A stretch of 30,489 nucleotides of DNA from an uncultured Chiayiivirga sp. GTDB lineage: Bacteria; Pseudomonadota; Gammaproteobacteria; Xanthomonadales; Xanthomonadaceae. Each line of letters opens with the position of its first letter. The stretch's first letter is position 1. Under the pieces are notes generated by a model. It was given only the letters and a program-made list of their open reading frames with translations. It did not search any database and was not told the origin of the DNA. Of the stretch, positions 17,984 to 26,707 are shown one piece after another. Both the position numbers and the translations under genes were made by a program. Location of the stretch: positions 1 to 30,489 of the forward strand of contig CAKSZJ010000031.1 of the NCBI GenBank assembly GCA_934525595.1, given 5' to 3'.

Positions 17984-19256
17984 CGGAATCGATCGGGGAG
18001 GTGGGGGCGTCGGCCCTGAACAGGCGTGCGGCGGCGTAGAGCACGTCGCGATCGCCCTGCAGGGCCGCCTGACGCAGGCCGGCGCTGGGCGTGTGCAGCA
18101 GTTTGTTGGTGAGGGTGTGGGCGAGGTATTCGAGCGCCTGCTGCGGTGTCTTGCCCTGCGCCAGAAGTGCGCTTGCGCGAGCCAGCACGGCATCCCTCGT
18201 CGCCTCGCCATCCTGGCGCAGGCGCTTGAGCGTGTCGCGATCGTCCGAGGCGCGCCACCAGGCCAGATAGTGCTCGACCTGCAGTTCGATGATCGCCTCG
18301 GCCTGCTCGGCCGCCTCGCGGCGCGAGCGGCGGTTCTCGTCGATCACCTGCTCCAGATCGTCCACCGTATAGAGGAACACGTCGTCCAGCGCCGCGATGC
18401 CCGGCTCGATGTCGCGCGGAACGGCGAGGTCAAGCAGGAACATGGGGCGGCGGCGGCGCTGGCGCAGCGCCGATTCGACCACGTCGCGGCGCAGGATAGG
18501 ATCGCGGCTGGCGGTGGCCGAAAGCACGATGTCGGCGTCGGCCAGATGGCGGCCCAGTTCGTCCAGCGGCAGCGCCATGCCGCCAAAGCGCGAGGCCAGC
18601 GCCTGCGCGTGCTCCAGGGTGCGGTTGGCCACCAGCAGGCGCTTGACCTTGTGGTCGGCGAGGTGCCGCGCAGCCAGTTCGACCGTGTCGCCGGCGCCGA
18701 TCAGCAGCACCGTGGCCTGATCGAGTGCGGAAAACACGCGCTGCGCCAGCCGCACCGCGGCAAAGGCGACGGAAACCGGGTGCGCACCGATGTGCGTGTC
18801 GGTGCGGGCGCGCTTGGCCACGGCGAAGGTCTGCTGGAACAGGCGATCGAGCGTGGTCTTGAGTGCGCCCTGGCCGCGCGCGGCCTGCCAGGCGTCCTTC
18901 ACCTGCCCGAGGATCTGCGGCTCGCCCAGCACCATGGAATCCAGCCCCGTGGCGACGCGGAACAGGTGCCGCACCGCAGCACCGTCCTCGTGGCGATACA
19001 GGTAGCCCTCGAGCTGATCCAGGCGCAGCTGGCCGAACTCCGCCAGCCAGCGCGCGGGCAGGTGCTCGGCGCCGGCCTCGGTCTGGCAGTAGACCTCGGT
19101 GCGGTTGCAGGTGGACAGCAGCGCCGCCTCGATCACGCCCGACTGTGCGGTCAGCGCGCGCAGCGCCCCGGGCAGCGCCGCAGGACCGATCGCCAGCTTC
19201 TCGCGCAGTGCGACCGGTGCAGTCTGGTGATTCAGGCCGAGAGCAAGCAGGGGCAT
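17943..19256 (-). CDS. hemA: Glutamyl-tRNA reductase
   Basis: HemA reduces glutamyl-tRNA to glutamate-1-semialdehyde, the committed step of tetrapyrrole synthesis by the C5 route. The 437-residue protein shows the catalytic Cys50 in [23 protein letters not shown] gives the substrate-binding signature. [17 protein letters not shown] is the NADPH-binding Rossmann motif and [12 protein letters not shown] follows it. [13 protein letters not shown] leads into the C-terminal dimerisation helix. ATG 19256 gives the usual [14 protein letters not shown] start. The gene diverges from the TPR gene with an 85-base region between them that must hold both promoters. It is the first gene of the hemA-prfA-roxA-acetyltransferase operon. 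Confidence 0.97.
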   Translation of the reverse strand: MPLLALGLNHQTAPVALREKLAIGPAALPGALRALTAQSGVIEAALLSTCNRTEVYCQTEAGAEHLPARWLAEFGQLRLDQLEGYLYRHEDGAAVRHLFRVATGLDSMVLGEPQILGQVKDAWQAARGQGALKTTLDRLFQQTFAVAKRARTDTHIGAHPVSVAFAAVRLAQRVFSALDQATVLLIGAGDTVELAARHLADHKVKRLLVANRTLEHAQALASRFGGMALPLDELGRHLADADIVLSATASRDPILRRDVVESALRQRRRRPMFLLDLAVPRDIEPGIAALDDVFLYTVDDLEQVIDENRRSRREAAEQAEAIIELQVEHYLAWWRASDDRDTLKRLRQDGEATRDAVLARASALLAQGKTPQQALEYLAHTLTNKLLHTPSAGLRQAALQGDRDVLYAAARLFRADAPTSPIDSDDAQHPPQARRTG

Positions 19257-19341
19257 GGGGGGGCTTGGGTTAGACTCTTGTCGCTGGCGTGCACGTGGTT
19301 GCAACGGCGAGCGCGTATCCAAAATTTCCGGACCGGGACCG

Positions 19342-20982
19342 ATGCCACGACTCCTAGTTTACCTGTTGCTGGCCTTACTCGTGCCGACGTCCGCGCGGTC
19401 TTTCGAGCTGCGGCACGCGCTGGAGCCGTTGATGCAGGGCGAATTTGCCCTGCAGGAAGGTCGGCTTCCGGTTGCCGCAGAGGCCTACGCGCGCGCGGCC
19501 GATGCGGGCGCCGATCCGAAAATCGCCGAACGTGCCGTACAGGTTGCCTTTCTGGCAAAGGACGCCGCGCTGGCGCGACGCGCGCTGGCACGCTGGGAGG
19601 CGCTGGCGCCGCAGGATGAGGACGCGCCGGCGGGACGCCTTCGTCTGGCCTTGCTGGAAGGCGATGCGGAAGCGGCGCGGCCGCTCCTTGCCGGGCTTCT
19701 GGCGCGCGATCAGGGCTGGCGCAAGGTCGCCGCCGCGCTGGTGGGTACGCCCGATCCGCAAATCGCCAGGGCGCTCGTCGGCCACGTGCTCGACCAGTCG
19801 CTGCTGCCGGGTGATATTGACGCCTGGCTGGCGTTCGGCGGCGTGGCGCTGCGGCTGCAGGACAAGGTGCTGTACTCGCGTCTGGCGCGGGCGGTGGCAG
19901 AGGCCCTTCCCGACGCGCCGCGGGCGCTGGCCTGGCAGGCCGAAGATGCCATGGATCGCGGCGACCGGGCGGGCGCACGCCGCACCCTTGATGCGGCCCT
20001 GGCCCTGCCGCATCTGACCCTGGTCGAGCGTCTTGTGATCGCCTCCCACCTCGCCGCCCTGGACGATCCTGCCGCCGCAGCGCGAGCGCTGGTAGCGGCC
20101 GGCGATGACGACCGCGCCCTGGCGGCGCGCGCGGAATATCTCTCCCGCGCCGGGGACAAGGAGGGTCTGAAGAGGCTGTATGACCAGGCGCTGGCGGGCG
20201 CTTCGGGTGCCAAGGTGCCGCCCGCGCGGCTGATGCTGATGGGCCAGCTCGCCGAGATCCGCGAGGAGCACGCGGCTGCGCTGGGCTGGTATCGACAGAT
20301 CCGTGGCGGTCTGCTGCGCGAGCAGGCGCAGCTTCGCATCGCGATCCTGCTGGACAGCACCGGCGAGCGCGCCGCAGCGCAAGAGCTGCTGCGCGAGCTG
20401 CAGGCCAGCGATACCGAATGGGGCGACATCGTGCGCGACGCCTACCTCCTGGAGGCCGAGCTGGCGCGTCGTCATGGCGACGCGCATGCCGAGATCGCGG
20501 TGCTGGATCGCGGTCTGCTGGTGTTCGACGATGATGCCTCGCTGCGCTACAACCGCGCGCTGGCCTACGAGCGGACCGATCGGGTGGACGAGGCCGTGGC
20601 CGACCTGCGCGCACTGGTCGAGCTGCGGCCGGAGGATCCCGACTACCTCAATGGCCTGGGTTACACCCTGGTCGACCGCACCGACGCGCTGGAGGAAGGC
20701 CTGGCCTTGATCCTCAGGGCCTTCGAGCTGAAGCCCGATTCGGCGGCGATCATGGACAGTCTCGGCTGGGCCCTGCACCGGCTCGGGCGCAACGAGGAGG
20801 CGCTGCCGCACCTGCAGCGTGCCTTCGAGCTGCAGCGCGATGCGGAAATCGGCGCGCACCTGGCGGCAGTGCTGGCGGCGCTGGGCCAGTCCGAAGAGGC
20901 GGGCTCGGTGCTGCGGCTGGCGCAGGAGCTCGACCCCGACAATCGCGCGGTGCGCACCGTGCGCGAGGACCTGGGCGAATGA
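19342..20982 (+). CDS. Exported tetratricopeptide repeat protein
   Basis: The 546-residue protein has a signal peptide ([18 protein letters not shown], residues 3-20). Alanine- and leucine-rich helices follow, with TPR signatures especially in the C-terminal half ([58 protein letters not shown]). Such solenoids scaffold other proteins. This one likely sits in the periplasm or at the inner face of the outer membrane. Its stop overlaps the lolB start by four bases, so it is translationally coupled to lolB. A TPR protein of this size next to lolB-ispE is common in Lysobacterales and Pseudomonadales. That suggests a role in envelope biogenesis, but its function is not established here. An earlier in-frame GTG or ATG would hide the signal peptide. 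Confidence 0.88.
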   Translation: MPRLLVYLLLALLVPTSARSFELRHALEPLMQGEFALQEGRLPVAAEAYARAADAGADPKIAERAVQVAFLAKDAALARRALARWEALAPQDEDAPAGRLRLALLEGDAEAARPLLAGLLARDQGWRKVAAALVGTPDPQIARALVGHVLDQSLLPGDIDAWLAFGGVALRLQDKVLYSRLARAVAEALPDAPRALAWQAEDAMDRGDRAGARRTLDAALALPHLTLVERLVIASHLAALDDPAAAARALVAAGDDDRALAARAEYLSRAGDKEGLKRLYDQALAGASGAKVPPARLMLMGQLAEIREEHAAALGWYRQIRGGLLREQAQLRIAILLDSTGERAAAQELLRELQASDTEWGDIVRDAYLLEAELARRHGDAHAEIAVLDRGLLVFDDDASLRYNRALAYERTDRVDEAVADLRALVELRPEDPDYLNGLGYTLVDRTDALEEGLALILRAFELKPDSAAIMDSLGWALHRLGRNEEALPHLQRAFELQRDAEIGAHLAAVLAALGQSEEAGSVLRLAQELDPDNRAVRTVREDLGE

Positions 20983-21590
20983 TCCGCACCGGACTCGTCG
21001 CGGCGCTCGCGCTGCTGCTGGCCGCTTGCGCCGGCGCACCTTCGCGACCTGTGCCCATGCCGCAGGATCCGCTTCTCGCACAGGCCGCGCGCGAGGCGCA
21101 GCTTGCGCGCCTCGCCGACTGGCGGCTCACCGGGCGCATCGCCGTGTCCGATGGCCGCGACGGCGGCAGCGGCCAGCTCACCTGGATCCAGCGCGGCGAG
21201 CGCTACGAAATCACTCTCAACGCTCCCGTCACCCGCCGCAGCTGGCGATTGGTGGGTGAGCCGGGCCATGCGCGTCTGGAGGGCCTCGACGGCGGGCCAT
21301 TCAGCGGCGACAGCGCCGAGGCCCTGCTGCAGGACCATCTGTCCTGGTACGTGCCCTTGGGCGATCTTTCGGCCTGGGTGCGCGGCATCCGTGCGCCGGG
21401 CGAGGCGGCGATCCGTTTCGCTGACACGGGTCTCCCGCAGCGGATGGCGCAGGGAGGCTGGACCATCGAGTACCGCGATTTCGACCAGGCGCTCGATCCG
21501 CCCATGCCCAGCCGCGTGTTCGCCACCCAGGGCACGCGCCGAGTGCGCCTGCAGGTGGGCAGCTGGACGCTGGCCCCCGCGTCGCCCTGA
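20979..21590 (+). CDS. lolB: Outer membrane lipoprotein insertion receptor LolB
   Basis: LolB receives lipoproteins from the periplasmic carrier LolA and inserts them in the outer membrane. The 203-residue protein has a lipoprotein signal peptide with lipobox LAAC (residues 14-17), lipidation at Cys17. Ala is at +2, so there is no inner-membrane retention signal. DWRLTGRIAV, GQLTWIQRG, YEITLNAP, a tryptophan-rich middle (LSWYVPLGDLSAWVRG) and WTIEYRDF match the open beta-barrel LolB fold. The start overlaps the TPR stop (ATGA), and the gene ends six bases before ispE. Confidence 0.93.
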   Translation: MIRTGLVAALALLLAACAGAPSRPVPMPQDPLLAQAAREAQLARLADWRLTGRIAVSDGRDGGSGQLTWIQRGERYEITLNAPVTRRSWRLVGEPGHARLEGLDGGPFSGDSAEALLQDHLSWYVPLGDLSAWVRGIRAPGEAAIRFADTGLPQRMAQGGWTIEYRDFDQALDPPMPSRVFATQGTRRVRLQVGSWTLAPASP

Positions 21591-21596
21591 GATCGC

Positions 21597-22493
21597 ATGG
21601 GCGTCCTTTCCGAACTGCCGACCACCGAGCGCGCGGGCTGGAGCCTGTGGCCCGCGCCGGCCAAGCTCAATCTTTTCCTGCGAATCCTGGGGCGACGCGA
21701 GGATGGCTATCACGTGCTGCAGACCGCGTTCCAGTTGCTCGATTGGGGGGATGTTGTCGCATTGCGCCTGCGCGGCGATGGGCGCATCCTGCGCCAGCGC
21801 GGGGCGGTGGGGGTTGCGGCCGAAGACGACCTTGCGGTGCGCGCCGCCGTCGCGCTGCGCGACGCCGCGCGACGCGATGTCCCGGGCGTGGACATCGACA
21901 TCGACAAGCGCATTCCGCAGGGCGGGGGCTTCGGTGGCGGCAGCTCGGATGCGGCCACCGTGCTGGTGGCCCTGAATTGCCTTTGGGAGCTGAATTTCCC
22001 GGAAGATGCGCTCGCGGAGATCGGCCTGGCGCTGGGCGCCGACGTGCCGGTGTTCGTGCGCGGCCGCAGCGCCTTCGCCGAAGGTGTGGGCGAACGCCTG
22101 ACGCCGCTGGATCTTCCGCCGCGCAGCTACCTGCTGGTGGATTCGGGAATCAGCGTGCCCACGGCGGAGCTCTTCCGCGCGCCGGATTTGACGCGCGATT
22201 GCCCAGCCACGACAATATCCGGCTTCATTTCAGGTTCCGTGGGCGAAAACGTTTTCGAGCCGGTGCTTCGGGCGCGCAGCCCCGCGATTGTCGCCATGCT
22301 GGAGCGGCTGTCGCAGGTCGGTGAGGCGCGGGTCACCGGTACCGGCGGCGGCCTGTTCGTCGCTTTCGAACACCCCGATGCCGCGCTGGCCGCGCGGCGC
22401 ACGCTGCCAGGCGACTGGCGCGCCTGGGTCGTCGAAGGCGTGAACGAGTCGCCGCTGCAACAGAGGCTGGCGCAGGGCGCGCTGCCGGGTTGA
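21597..22493 (+). CDS. ispE: 4-diphosphocytidyl-2-C-methyl-D-erythritol kinase
   Basis: IspE phosphorylates CDP-methylerythritol in the MEP route to isoprenoids. The 298-residue protein is a GHMP kinase. PAPAKLNLFLRILGRREDGYH starts the fold, with the catalytic lysine at residue 23. The ATP loop IPQGGGFGGGSSDAATVL spans about 106-120. LGADVPVFVRGRSAFAEGVGE supplies the catalytic aspartate and GTGGGLFVAF the third GHMP motif. All motifs are intact. It follows lolB by six bases. tRNA-Gln begins 40 bases after its stop. Confidence 0.96.
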   Translation: MGVLSELPTTERAGWSLWPAPAKLNLFLRILGRREDGYHVLQTAFQLLDWGDVVALRLRGDGRILRQRGAVGVAAEDDLAVRAAVALRDAARRDVPGVDIDIDKRIPQGGGFGGGSSDAATVLVALNCLWELNFPEDALAEIGLALGADVPVFVRGRSAFAEGVGERLTPLDLPPRSYLLVDSGISVPTAELFRAPDLTRDCPATTISGFISGSVGENVFEPVLRARSPAIVAMLERLSQVGEARVTGTGGGLFVAFEHPDAALAARRTLPGDWRAWVVEGVNESPLQQRLAQGALPG

Positions 22494-22533
22494 ACACGCG
22501 AATGCGGGCCACGGCCGGCATCCGCAGGAAAAC

Positions 22534-22608
22534 TGGGGCGTCGCCAAGCGGTAAGGCACCGGGTTTTGATCCCGGCATTCGCAGGTTCGAATCCTGCCGC
22601 CCCAGCCA
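22534..22608 (+). tRNA. glnT: tRNA-Gln (anticodon TTG)
   Basis: A 75-base cloverleaf begins TGGGGCG and ends with an encoded CCA at 22606-22608. The acceptor arm pairs TGGGGCG with CGCCCCA. The D arm contains GCCAAGCGGTAAGGC. The anticodon loop TTTTGAT (22564-22570) carries TTG at 22566-22568. The T arm contains GGTTCGAATCC. It reads CAA, and CAG by wobble. The placement between ispE and prs is usual in gammaproteobacteria. Confidence 0.97.
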
Positions 22609-22671
22609 CACGGGCATCGACCGGCGCGAGGCGGCGATGCGGTTCCCGATCCTCCTTCGACGCGGCGTCGA

Positions 22672-23649
22672 ATGCGCCATCAGGTACGTGACGTGGATAC
22701 CAACGGATTGCTGATCTTCTCCGGCAACGCCAACCTCCCGCTCAGCCAGGCCGTCTGCCAGGATCTGGGCGTGCCGCTGGGCAAGGCCATGGTGGGCAAG
22801 TTCTCCGACGGGGAAGTGCAGGTCGAGATCGAAGAGAACGTGCGCCGCCAGGAGGTCTTCGTGATCCAGTCGACCTGTGCGCCGGCGGCCGAGAACCTCA
22901 TGGAGGTGCTGGTGCTGATCGATGCGCTCAAGCGCGCCAGCGCCGCCGGCGTCACCGCGGTGGTGCCGTACTTCGGCTACGCCCGCCAGGATCGCCGTCC
23001 GCGTTCGGCGCGCGTGCCGATCACTGCAAAGGTGGTGGCCGAGATGTTCGCCGCGGTCGGTACCGACCGGGTGCTGACGGTGGACCTGCACGCCGACCAG
23101 ATCCAGGGCTTCTTCGACTTTCCGGTGGACAACGTCTACTCCTCGCCGCTGATGCTGGCCGACATCTGGCGGACCTACGGCACCCGTGACCTGATCGTGG
23201 TGAGCCCGGACGTGGGCGGGGTGGTACGCGCGCGCGCCATCGCCAAGCGCCTTGACGATGCGGACCTCGCCATCATCGACAAGCGCCGCCCGCGGGCCAA
23301 CGTGGCCACGGTGATGAACATCATCGGCGACGTGCGCGACAAGACCTGCGTGCTGGTCGACGACATCGTCGATACCGCCGGCACCCTGTGCGCGGCGGCC
23401 GCCGCGCTCAAGGCCAACGGCGCGCGCCGCGTGGTCGCCTACTGCACCCATCCGGTGCTGTCGGGCGCCGCCATTGCCAATCTCGAAAATTCCGCGCTGG
23501 ACGAGCTGGTCGTCACCGACACCATCCCGCTCGCCCCCGCCTCGCGCGCCTGCGCGCGGATCCGCCAGCTCAGCGTCGCTGAACTCCTCGCCGAAACCAT
23601 CCGGCGCGTGGCCTTCGGAGAGTCCGTCAGCTCGCTTTACATCGATTGA
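22672..23649 (+). CDS. prs: Ribose-phosphate pyrophosphokinase
   Basis: Prs makes phosphoribosyl pyrophosphate from ribose-5-phosphate and ATP, feeding nucleotide, histidine, tryptophan and NAD synthesis. The 325-residue protein is complete: [55 protein letters not shown] (ATP loop), [28 protein letters not shown] and the PRPP signature [17 protein letters not shown] 22672 has no clear ribosome binding site. A GTG at 22693 (giving 318 residues, closer to the usual 315) is a plausible alternative. A terminator-like hairpin lies beyond the stop, before rplY. Confidence 0.96.
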   Translation: MRHQVRDVDTNGLLIFSGNANLPLSQAVCQDLGVPLGKAMVGKFSDGEVQVEIEENVRRQEVFVIQSTCAPAAENLMEVLVLIDALKRASAAGVTAVVPYFGYARQDRRPRSARVPITAKVVAEMFAAVGTDRVLTVDLHADQIQGFFDFPVDNVYSSPLMLADIWRTYGTRDLIVVSPDVGGVVRARAIAKRLDDADLAIIDKRRPRANVATVMNIIGDVRDKTCVLVDDIVDTAGTLCAAAAALKANGARRVVAYCTHPVLSGAAIANLENSALDELVVTDTIPLAPASRACARIRQLSVAELLAETIRRVAFGESVSSLYID

Positions 23650-23652
23650 TTT

Positions 23653-23715
23653 GCGCAGTGGGGAGCAGGCAGGTGGCCGAAGCACGGCACGGGTCCTGAC
23701 GATTCCCCATTGCGC
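23653..23715 (+). promoter_or_regulatory. Long-range stem in the prs-rplY leader
   Basis: GCGCAGTGGGGA (23653-23664) pairs with 23704-23715, with one G-T pair, enclosing about 40 bases. Together with the next hairpin this makes a structured 5' leader ahead of rplY. L25 of E. coli represses its own mRNA through a leader that mimics 5S rRNA, so a comparable element is conceivable. Confidence 0.4.
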
Positions 23716-23725
23716 GGCTCAACTC

Positions 23726-23753
23726 CACTCACCTGGTCGCGGGTGAGTGTTTT
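23726..23753 (+). terminator. Terminator-like hairpin between prs and rplY
   Basis: A perfect 8-bp stem (23726-23733 with 23742-23749) has an eight-base loop and is followed by TTTT. It could terminate prs transcripts or act as an attenuator for rplY, whose start codon is 45 bases downstream. Confidence 0.6.
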
Positions 23754-23797
23754 CCCCGCCGCGAGACGGGTTCATTGCAACAACAGGAAGCAACACC

Positions 23798-24457
23798 ATG
23801 GCACATCAAATCAACGTTGAACGCCGCTCTGACGCAGGGAAGGGTGCGAGCCGCCGCCTGCGCCACGACAGCAAGATCCCGGCCATCGTCTACGGCGGCG
23901 GGCTCGATCCGGTCATGATCCAGATCGACCACGAGGCCATCTGGCTGGCCCAGCAGAACGAGTGGTTCTACTCCTCCATCCTCGACCTCAACCTCGGCGG
24001 CGACGTGCAGCCGGTGCTGCTGCGCGACATGCAGCGCCATCCGGCACGCCCGCGCGTGCTGCATCTGGACTTCCAGCGCGTCATGGCCGACCAGGCCATC
24101 CGCGCATCGGTGCCGCTGCACTTCGTGAACGGCGCCACCTCGCCTGCCGGCAAGACCTCGGGCGTGGTCATCATGCACGAGCTCAACGAGCTCGAGATCT
24201 CCTGCCTGCCGGGCAACCTGCCCTCGCACATCGTGGTGGATCTTGCCGAGCTGAAGGAAGGTGACGTGCTGCACCTGTCCAGCATCGTCCTGCCGGCCGG
24301 TGTCGAAGTTCCCGCCCTGAAACTCGGGCCGGATTACGACGTGGCGGTTGTGGTTGCGCGCCAGCTGCGCCACGCGGCCGAGCCGGAAGAAACCGCTGAG
24401 GCCGCACCGGCTGCCGAGGTCCCGGCAACCAAGGCCAAGGCGCCCGAGAAGAAGTGA
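23798..24457 (+). CDS. rplY: 50S ribosomal protein L25 (CTC-type, long form)
   Basis: L25 binds 5S rRNA on the large subunit. This is the 219-residue general-stress CTC form, with an N-terminal L25 domain (about 1-95) and a C-terminal domain to about 190. RRSDAGKGASRRLRHDSKIPAIVYGGG, VLLRDMQRHPARPRVLHLDFQRV and PLHFVN are family signatures. An alanine- and glutamate-rich, basic tail follows (AEAAPAAEVPATKAKAPEKK), probably disordered. ATG 23798 follows an AGGAAG ribosome binding site. Upstream in-frame codons lie inside the hairpin. The gene order prs-rplY-pth-ychF is classic. Confidence 0.96.
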   Translation: MAHQINVERRSDAGKGASRRLRHDSKIPAIVYGGGLDPVMIQIDHEAIWLAQQNEWFYSSILDLNLGGDVQPVLLRDMQRHPARPRVLHLDFQRVMADQAIRASVPLHFVNGATSPAGKTSGVVIMHELNELEISCLPGNLPSHIVVDLAELKEGDVLHLSSIVLPAGVEVPALKLGPDYDVAVVVARQLRHAAEPEETAEAAPAAEVPATKAKAPEKK

Positions 24458-24468
24458 TGGCACCTGCT

Positions 24469-24495
24469 CCCGATCCGGCTTCGTGCCGGATCGGG
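24469..24495 (+). other. Hairpin between rplY and pth
   Basis: A perfect 11-bp stem (24469-24479 with 24485-24495) has loop TTCGT. There is no T tract, so it is not a standard terminator. It may adjust the L25 to Pth ratio or protect the mRNA end. It ends 15 bases before the pth start codon. Confidence 0.55.
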
Positions 24496-24510
24496 GCACG
24501 GCGCACGTCC

Positions 24511-25092
24511 ATGGCCGCCTTGCGACTCATCGTGGGCCTGGGAAATCCCGGGCCGGACTACGAGCGGACCCGGCACAACGCCGGCTACTGGTTCGCCAAT
24601 GCGCTTGCCGATGCGGCGCGCGTGCGGTTCTCGCCCGACGGCAAACTGCATGGCGAGTCGGTACGGCTGGGCGGCGACTTCGGTTCGGTCTGGCTGCTCA
24701 AGCCCGCCACCTTCATGAACCGCAGCGGCCAGTCGGTGGCGGCTGCGCTGCGCTACTTCAAGATCGAGCCGCAGGAAATGCTGGTTGCGCACGACGACCT
24801 CGACCTTGCGCCGGGCGTTGCGCGGCTCAAGTTCGACGGCGGCCACGGCGGACAGAACGGACTGCGCGACCTGATGGCGCATCTGGGACACGGGCGCTTC
24901 CACCGCCTTCGCCTGGGCATCGGCCATCCGGGCAATCGCGACCAGGTCACGCCCTGGGTGCTGGGACGCCCCGGGAAGGGCGACGAAGCGGCCCTGCTGC
25001 GCGCCATCGACGATGCGCTTGGCGTGCTGCCGCTGGCGCTCGAAGGGGATTTCAACGAGGCAATGAAGCGTCTTCACACCCATCGGGAGTAG
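24511..25092 (+). CDS. pth: Peptidyl-tRNA hydrolase
   Basis: Pth releases peptides from peptidyl-tRNA that has dropped off the ribosome. The 193-residue protein (E. coli 194) has LIVGLGNPG with Asn12, RHNAGYWF with the catalytic His22, LLKPATFMNRSGQ with Asn70 and HDDLDLAPG with Asp95. GGHGGQNGLRDL and RLRLGIGHP follow. Every active-site residue is present. ATG 24511 gives the correct length. A GTG at 24454 overlapping the end of rplY is in frame but would add 19 residues unlike the family and coded through a hairpin. No strong ribosome binding site is visible. Confidence 0.96.
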   Translation: MAALRLIVGLGNPGPDYERTRHNAGYWFANALADAARVRFSPDGKLHGESVRLGGDFGSVWLLKPATFMNRSGQSVAAALRYFKIEPQEMLVAHDDLDLAPGVARLKFDGGHGGQNGLRDLMAHLGHGRFHRLRLGIGHPGNRDQVTPWVLGRPGKGDEAALLRAIDDALGVLPLALEGDFNEAMKRLHTHRE

Positions 25093-25097
25093 CGAAT

Positions 25098-25168
25098 AGG
25101 GAATGGGGAATCGGAAAGGTACGCGACGCCTTTCGACAGCGAGTCCTCATTCCCGATTCTCCATTCCT
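25098..25168. repeat. Imperfect inverted repeat of GGGAAT/GAATCGG type between pth and ychF
   Basis: The left arm (25098-25117) and right arm (25149-25168) are complementary over about 20 bases with one bulge and a few mismatches. Inside, AAAGG (25115-25119) and CCTTT (25129-25133) can also pair. The motif GGGAATGGGGAATCGG is typical of intergenic repeats seen many times in Lysobacterales genomes. It fills almost the whole spacer and may form an RNA hairpin ahead of ychF. Confidence 0.6.
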
Positions 25169-25177
25169 GGATACGCC

Positions 25178-26269
25178 ATGGGCATCCAATGCGGCATCGT
25201 GGGGCTTCCGAACGTCGGCAAGTCCACGCTTTTCAATGCGCTCACCCGCGCCGGCATCGCGGCGGCGAACTTTCCTTTCTGCACCATCGATCCGAACGTC
25301 GGCGTGGTGCCGGTGCCCGATCCGCGACTGGACGAGCTGGCGAAGATCGTCAAGCCGCAGAAGACCGTGCCCACGGCCGTCGAATTCGTCGACATCGCGG
25401 GCCTGGTCGCCGGCGCCAGCAAGGGCGAGGGGTTGGGCAACAAGTTCCTCGCCAACATTCGCGAAACCGACGCCATCGCCCACGTGGTGCGCTGCTTCGA
25501 GCATGGCGACATCATCCACGTGGCCGGCAAGGTCGATCCCATCGCCGACATCGAGACCATCGACGTCGAACTGGCGCTGGCCGACCTGGAATCCGTGGAA
25601 AAGGCGCACAACCGCTACGAACGCGCCGCCAAGGCCGGCGACAAGGACGCGATGACGCGCCGCGATCTCCTGGCGCGCGTACGCGTCCACCTCGACGAAG
25701 GCCATCCAGCGCGTTCGATGGGCCTCGCCGCCGAGGAAAAGGCGCTGCTGCGCGAGCTGTTCCTGCTCACCCTCAAGCCGGTGATGTACATCGCCAACGT
25801 CAACGAGGACGGCTTCGAGAACAACCCGCACCTCGATGCCGTGCGCGCCCGCGCCGAGAAGGAGGGCGCACAGGTGGTGCCGGTGTGCGCCGCGATCGAA
25901 GAAGAGCTTTCCCAGCTCGACGATGCCGATCGCGACGTGTTCCTGGCCGACATGGGCTTCGAGGAGCCGGGTCTCAACCGCGTGATCCGCGCCGCCTACG
26001 CGCTGCTGGGCCTGCAGACCTACTTCACCGCAGGGGTGAAGGAAGTACGCGCCTGGACGGTGAAAAAGGGCGCCACCGCCCCGCAGGCCGCCGCCGTGAT
26101 CCACACCGATTTCGAGAAGGGCTTCATCCGCGCGGAAACCATCTCCTTCGACGACTTCATCCGCTACCGGGGCGAAGCCGGCGCGCGCGAAGCGGGCCGC
26201 CTGCGTCTGGAAGGCAAGGAGTACCTCGTGCAGGAAGGCGACGTGCTGCACTTCCGCTTCAACGTGTAA
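25178..26269 (+). CDS. ychF: Redox-regulated ATPase YchF (Obg family)
   Basis: YchF is a ribosome-associated P-loop protein of the Obg family that prefers ATP. The 363-residue protein has the E. coli length. [12 protein letters not shown] holds the P-loop (9-17). [22 protein letters not shown] is the G3/switch region. NVNED replaces the usual NKxD, which explains the ATP preference. A coiled-coil insertion (about 140-200) and the C-terminal TGS domain ([49 protein letters not shown]) complete it. ATG 25178 is the usual start. In-frame codons upstream lie in the repeat between pth and ychF. Confidence 0.97.
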   Translation: MGIQCGIVGLPNVGKSTLFNALTRAGIAAANFPFCTIDPNVGVVPVPDPRLDELAKIVKPQKTVPTAVEFVDIAGLVAGASKGEGLGNKFLANIRETDAIAHVVRCFEHGDIIHVAGKVDPIADIETIDVELALADLESVEKAHNRYERAAKAGDKDAMTRRDLLARVRVHLDEGHPARSMGLAAEEKALLRELFLLTLKPVMYIANVNEDGFENNPHLDAVRARAEKEGAQVVPVCAAIEEELSQLDDADRDVFLADMGFEEPGLNRVIRAAYALLGLQTYFTAGVKEVRAWTVKKGATAPQAAAVIHTDFEKGFIRAETISFDDFIRYRGEAGAREAGRLRLEGKEYLVQEGDVLHFRFNV

Positions 26270-26707
26270 GCCGCCCGGCCTGCTTGCGGCCCCGGCGCCC
26301 GCTCGGCATCTGTGCTGCAAGCCTCTTGCCATTGTGAGAGGGATTGGAGCGAGAGCGCATTTGCCGGGTTTGATCCAAGGTGCCTCTCCGAGTGGAGCCA
26401 GCAGAGCATTTCCGCCCCGCACGAGTGCGGCACATCCGGCGATCTGGCACGCAGCGACCGCCGCCCGGACAGGTGACGAAGGTGACGAACGGCGCGTCCC
26501 GCTGGACTGCCGGCGATCCGGCGACACTCGTGCGCGCTGGACGTGATTTTTTGCGTGAGAAGTCGTGAGCGAATGAAATAAATCCTTTCTTCTCAATGAT
26601 TTGTTGAAAATTCCTGCTGGCGTTTACAAGTCCTTTGCCCTAAAATCCGCCCGATCGCCACCGCGCGGGTGGTGACACTCTTCACAATCCCATACAGGGG
26701 GAATTCG
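26270..26707. other. Gene-free stretch before the giant exported protein
   Basis: About 440 bases without a convincing reading frame. The right half (about 26540-26650) is AT-richer than its surroundings and should hold the promoter of the next gene. TAAAAT at 26641-26646 is a good -10 candidate but no clear -35 is 16-18 bases upstream. A GGTGACGAA motif occurs twice near 26470. I see no RNA gene or terminator. Confidence 0.45.

Noticed and set aside
17898..19619. A 573-codon plus-strand frame across hemA and the TPR gene start
   Set aside because: It is antisense to hemA and overlaps the TPR gene in a different frame, with no recognisable domain.
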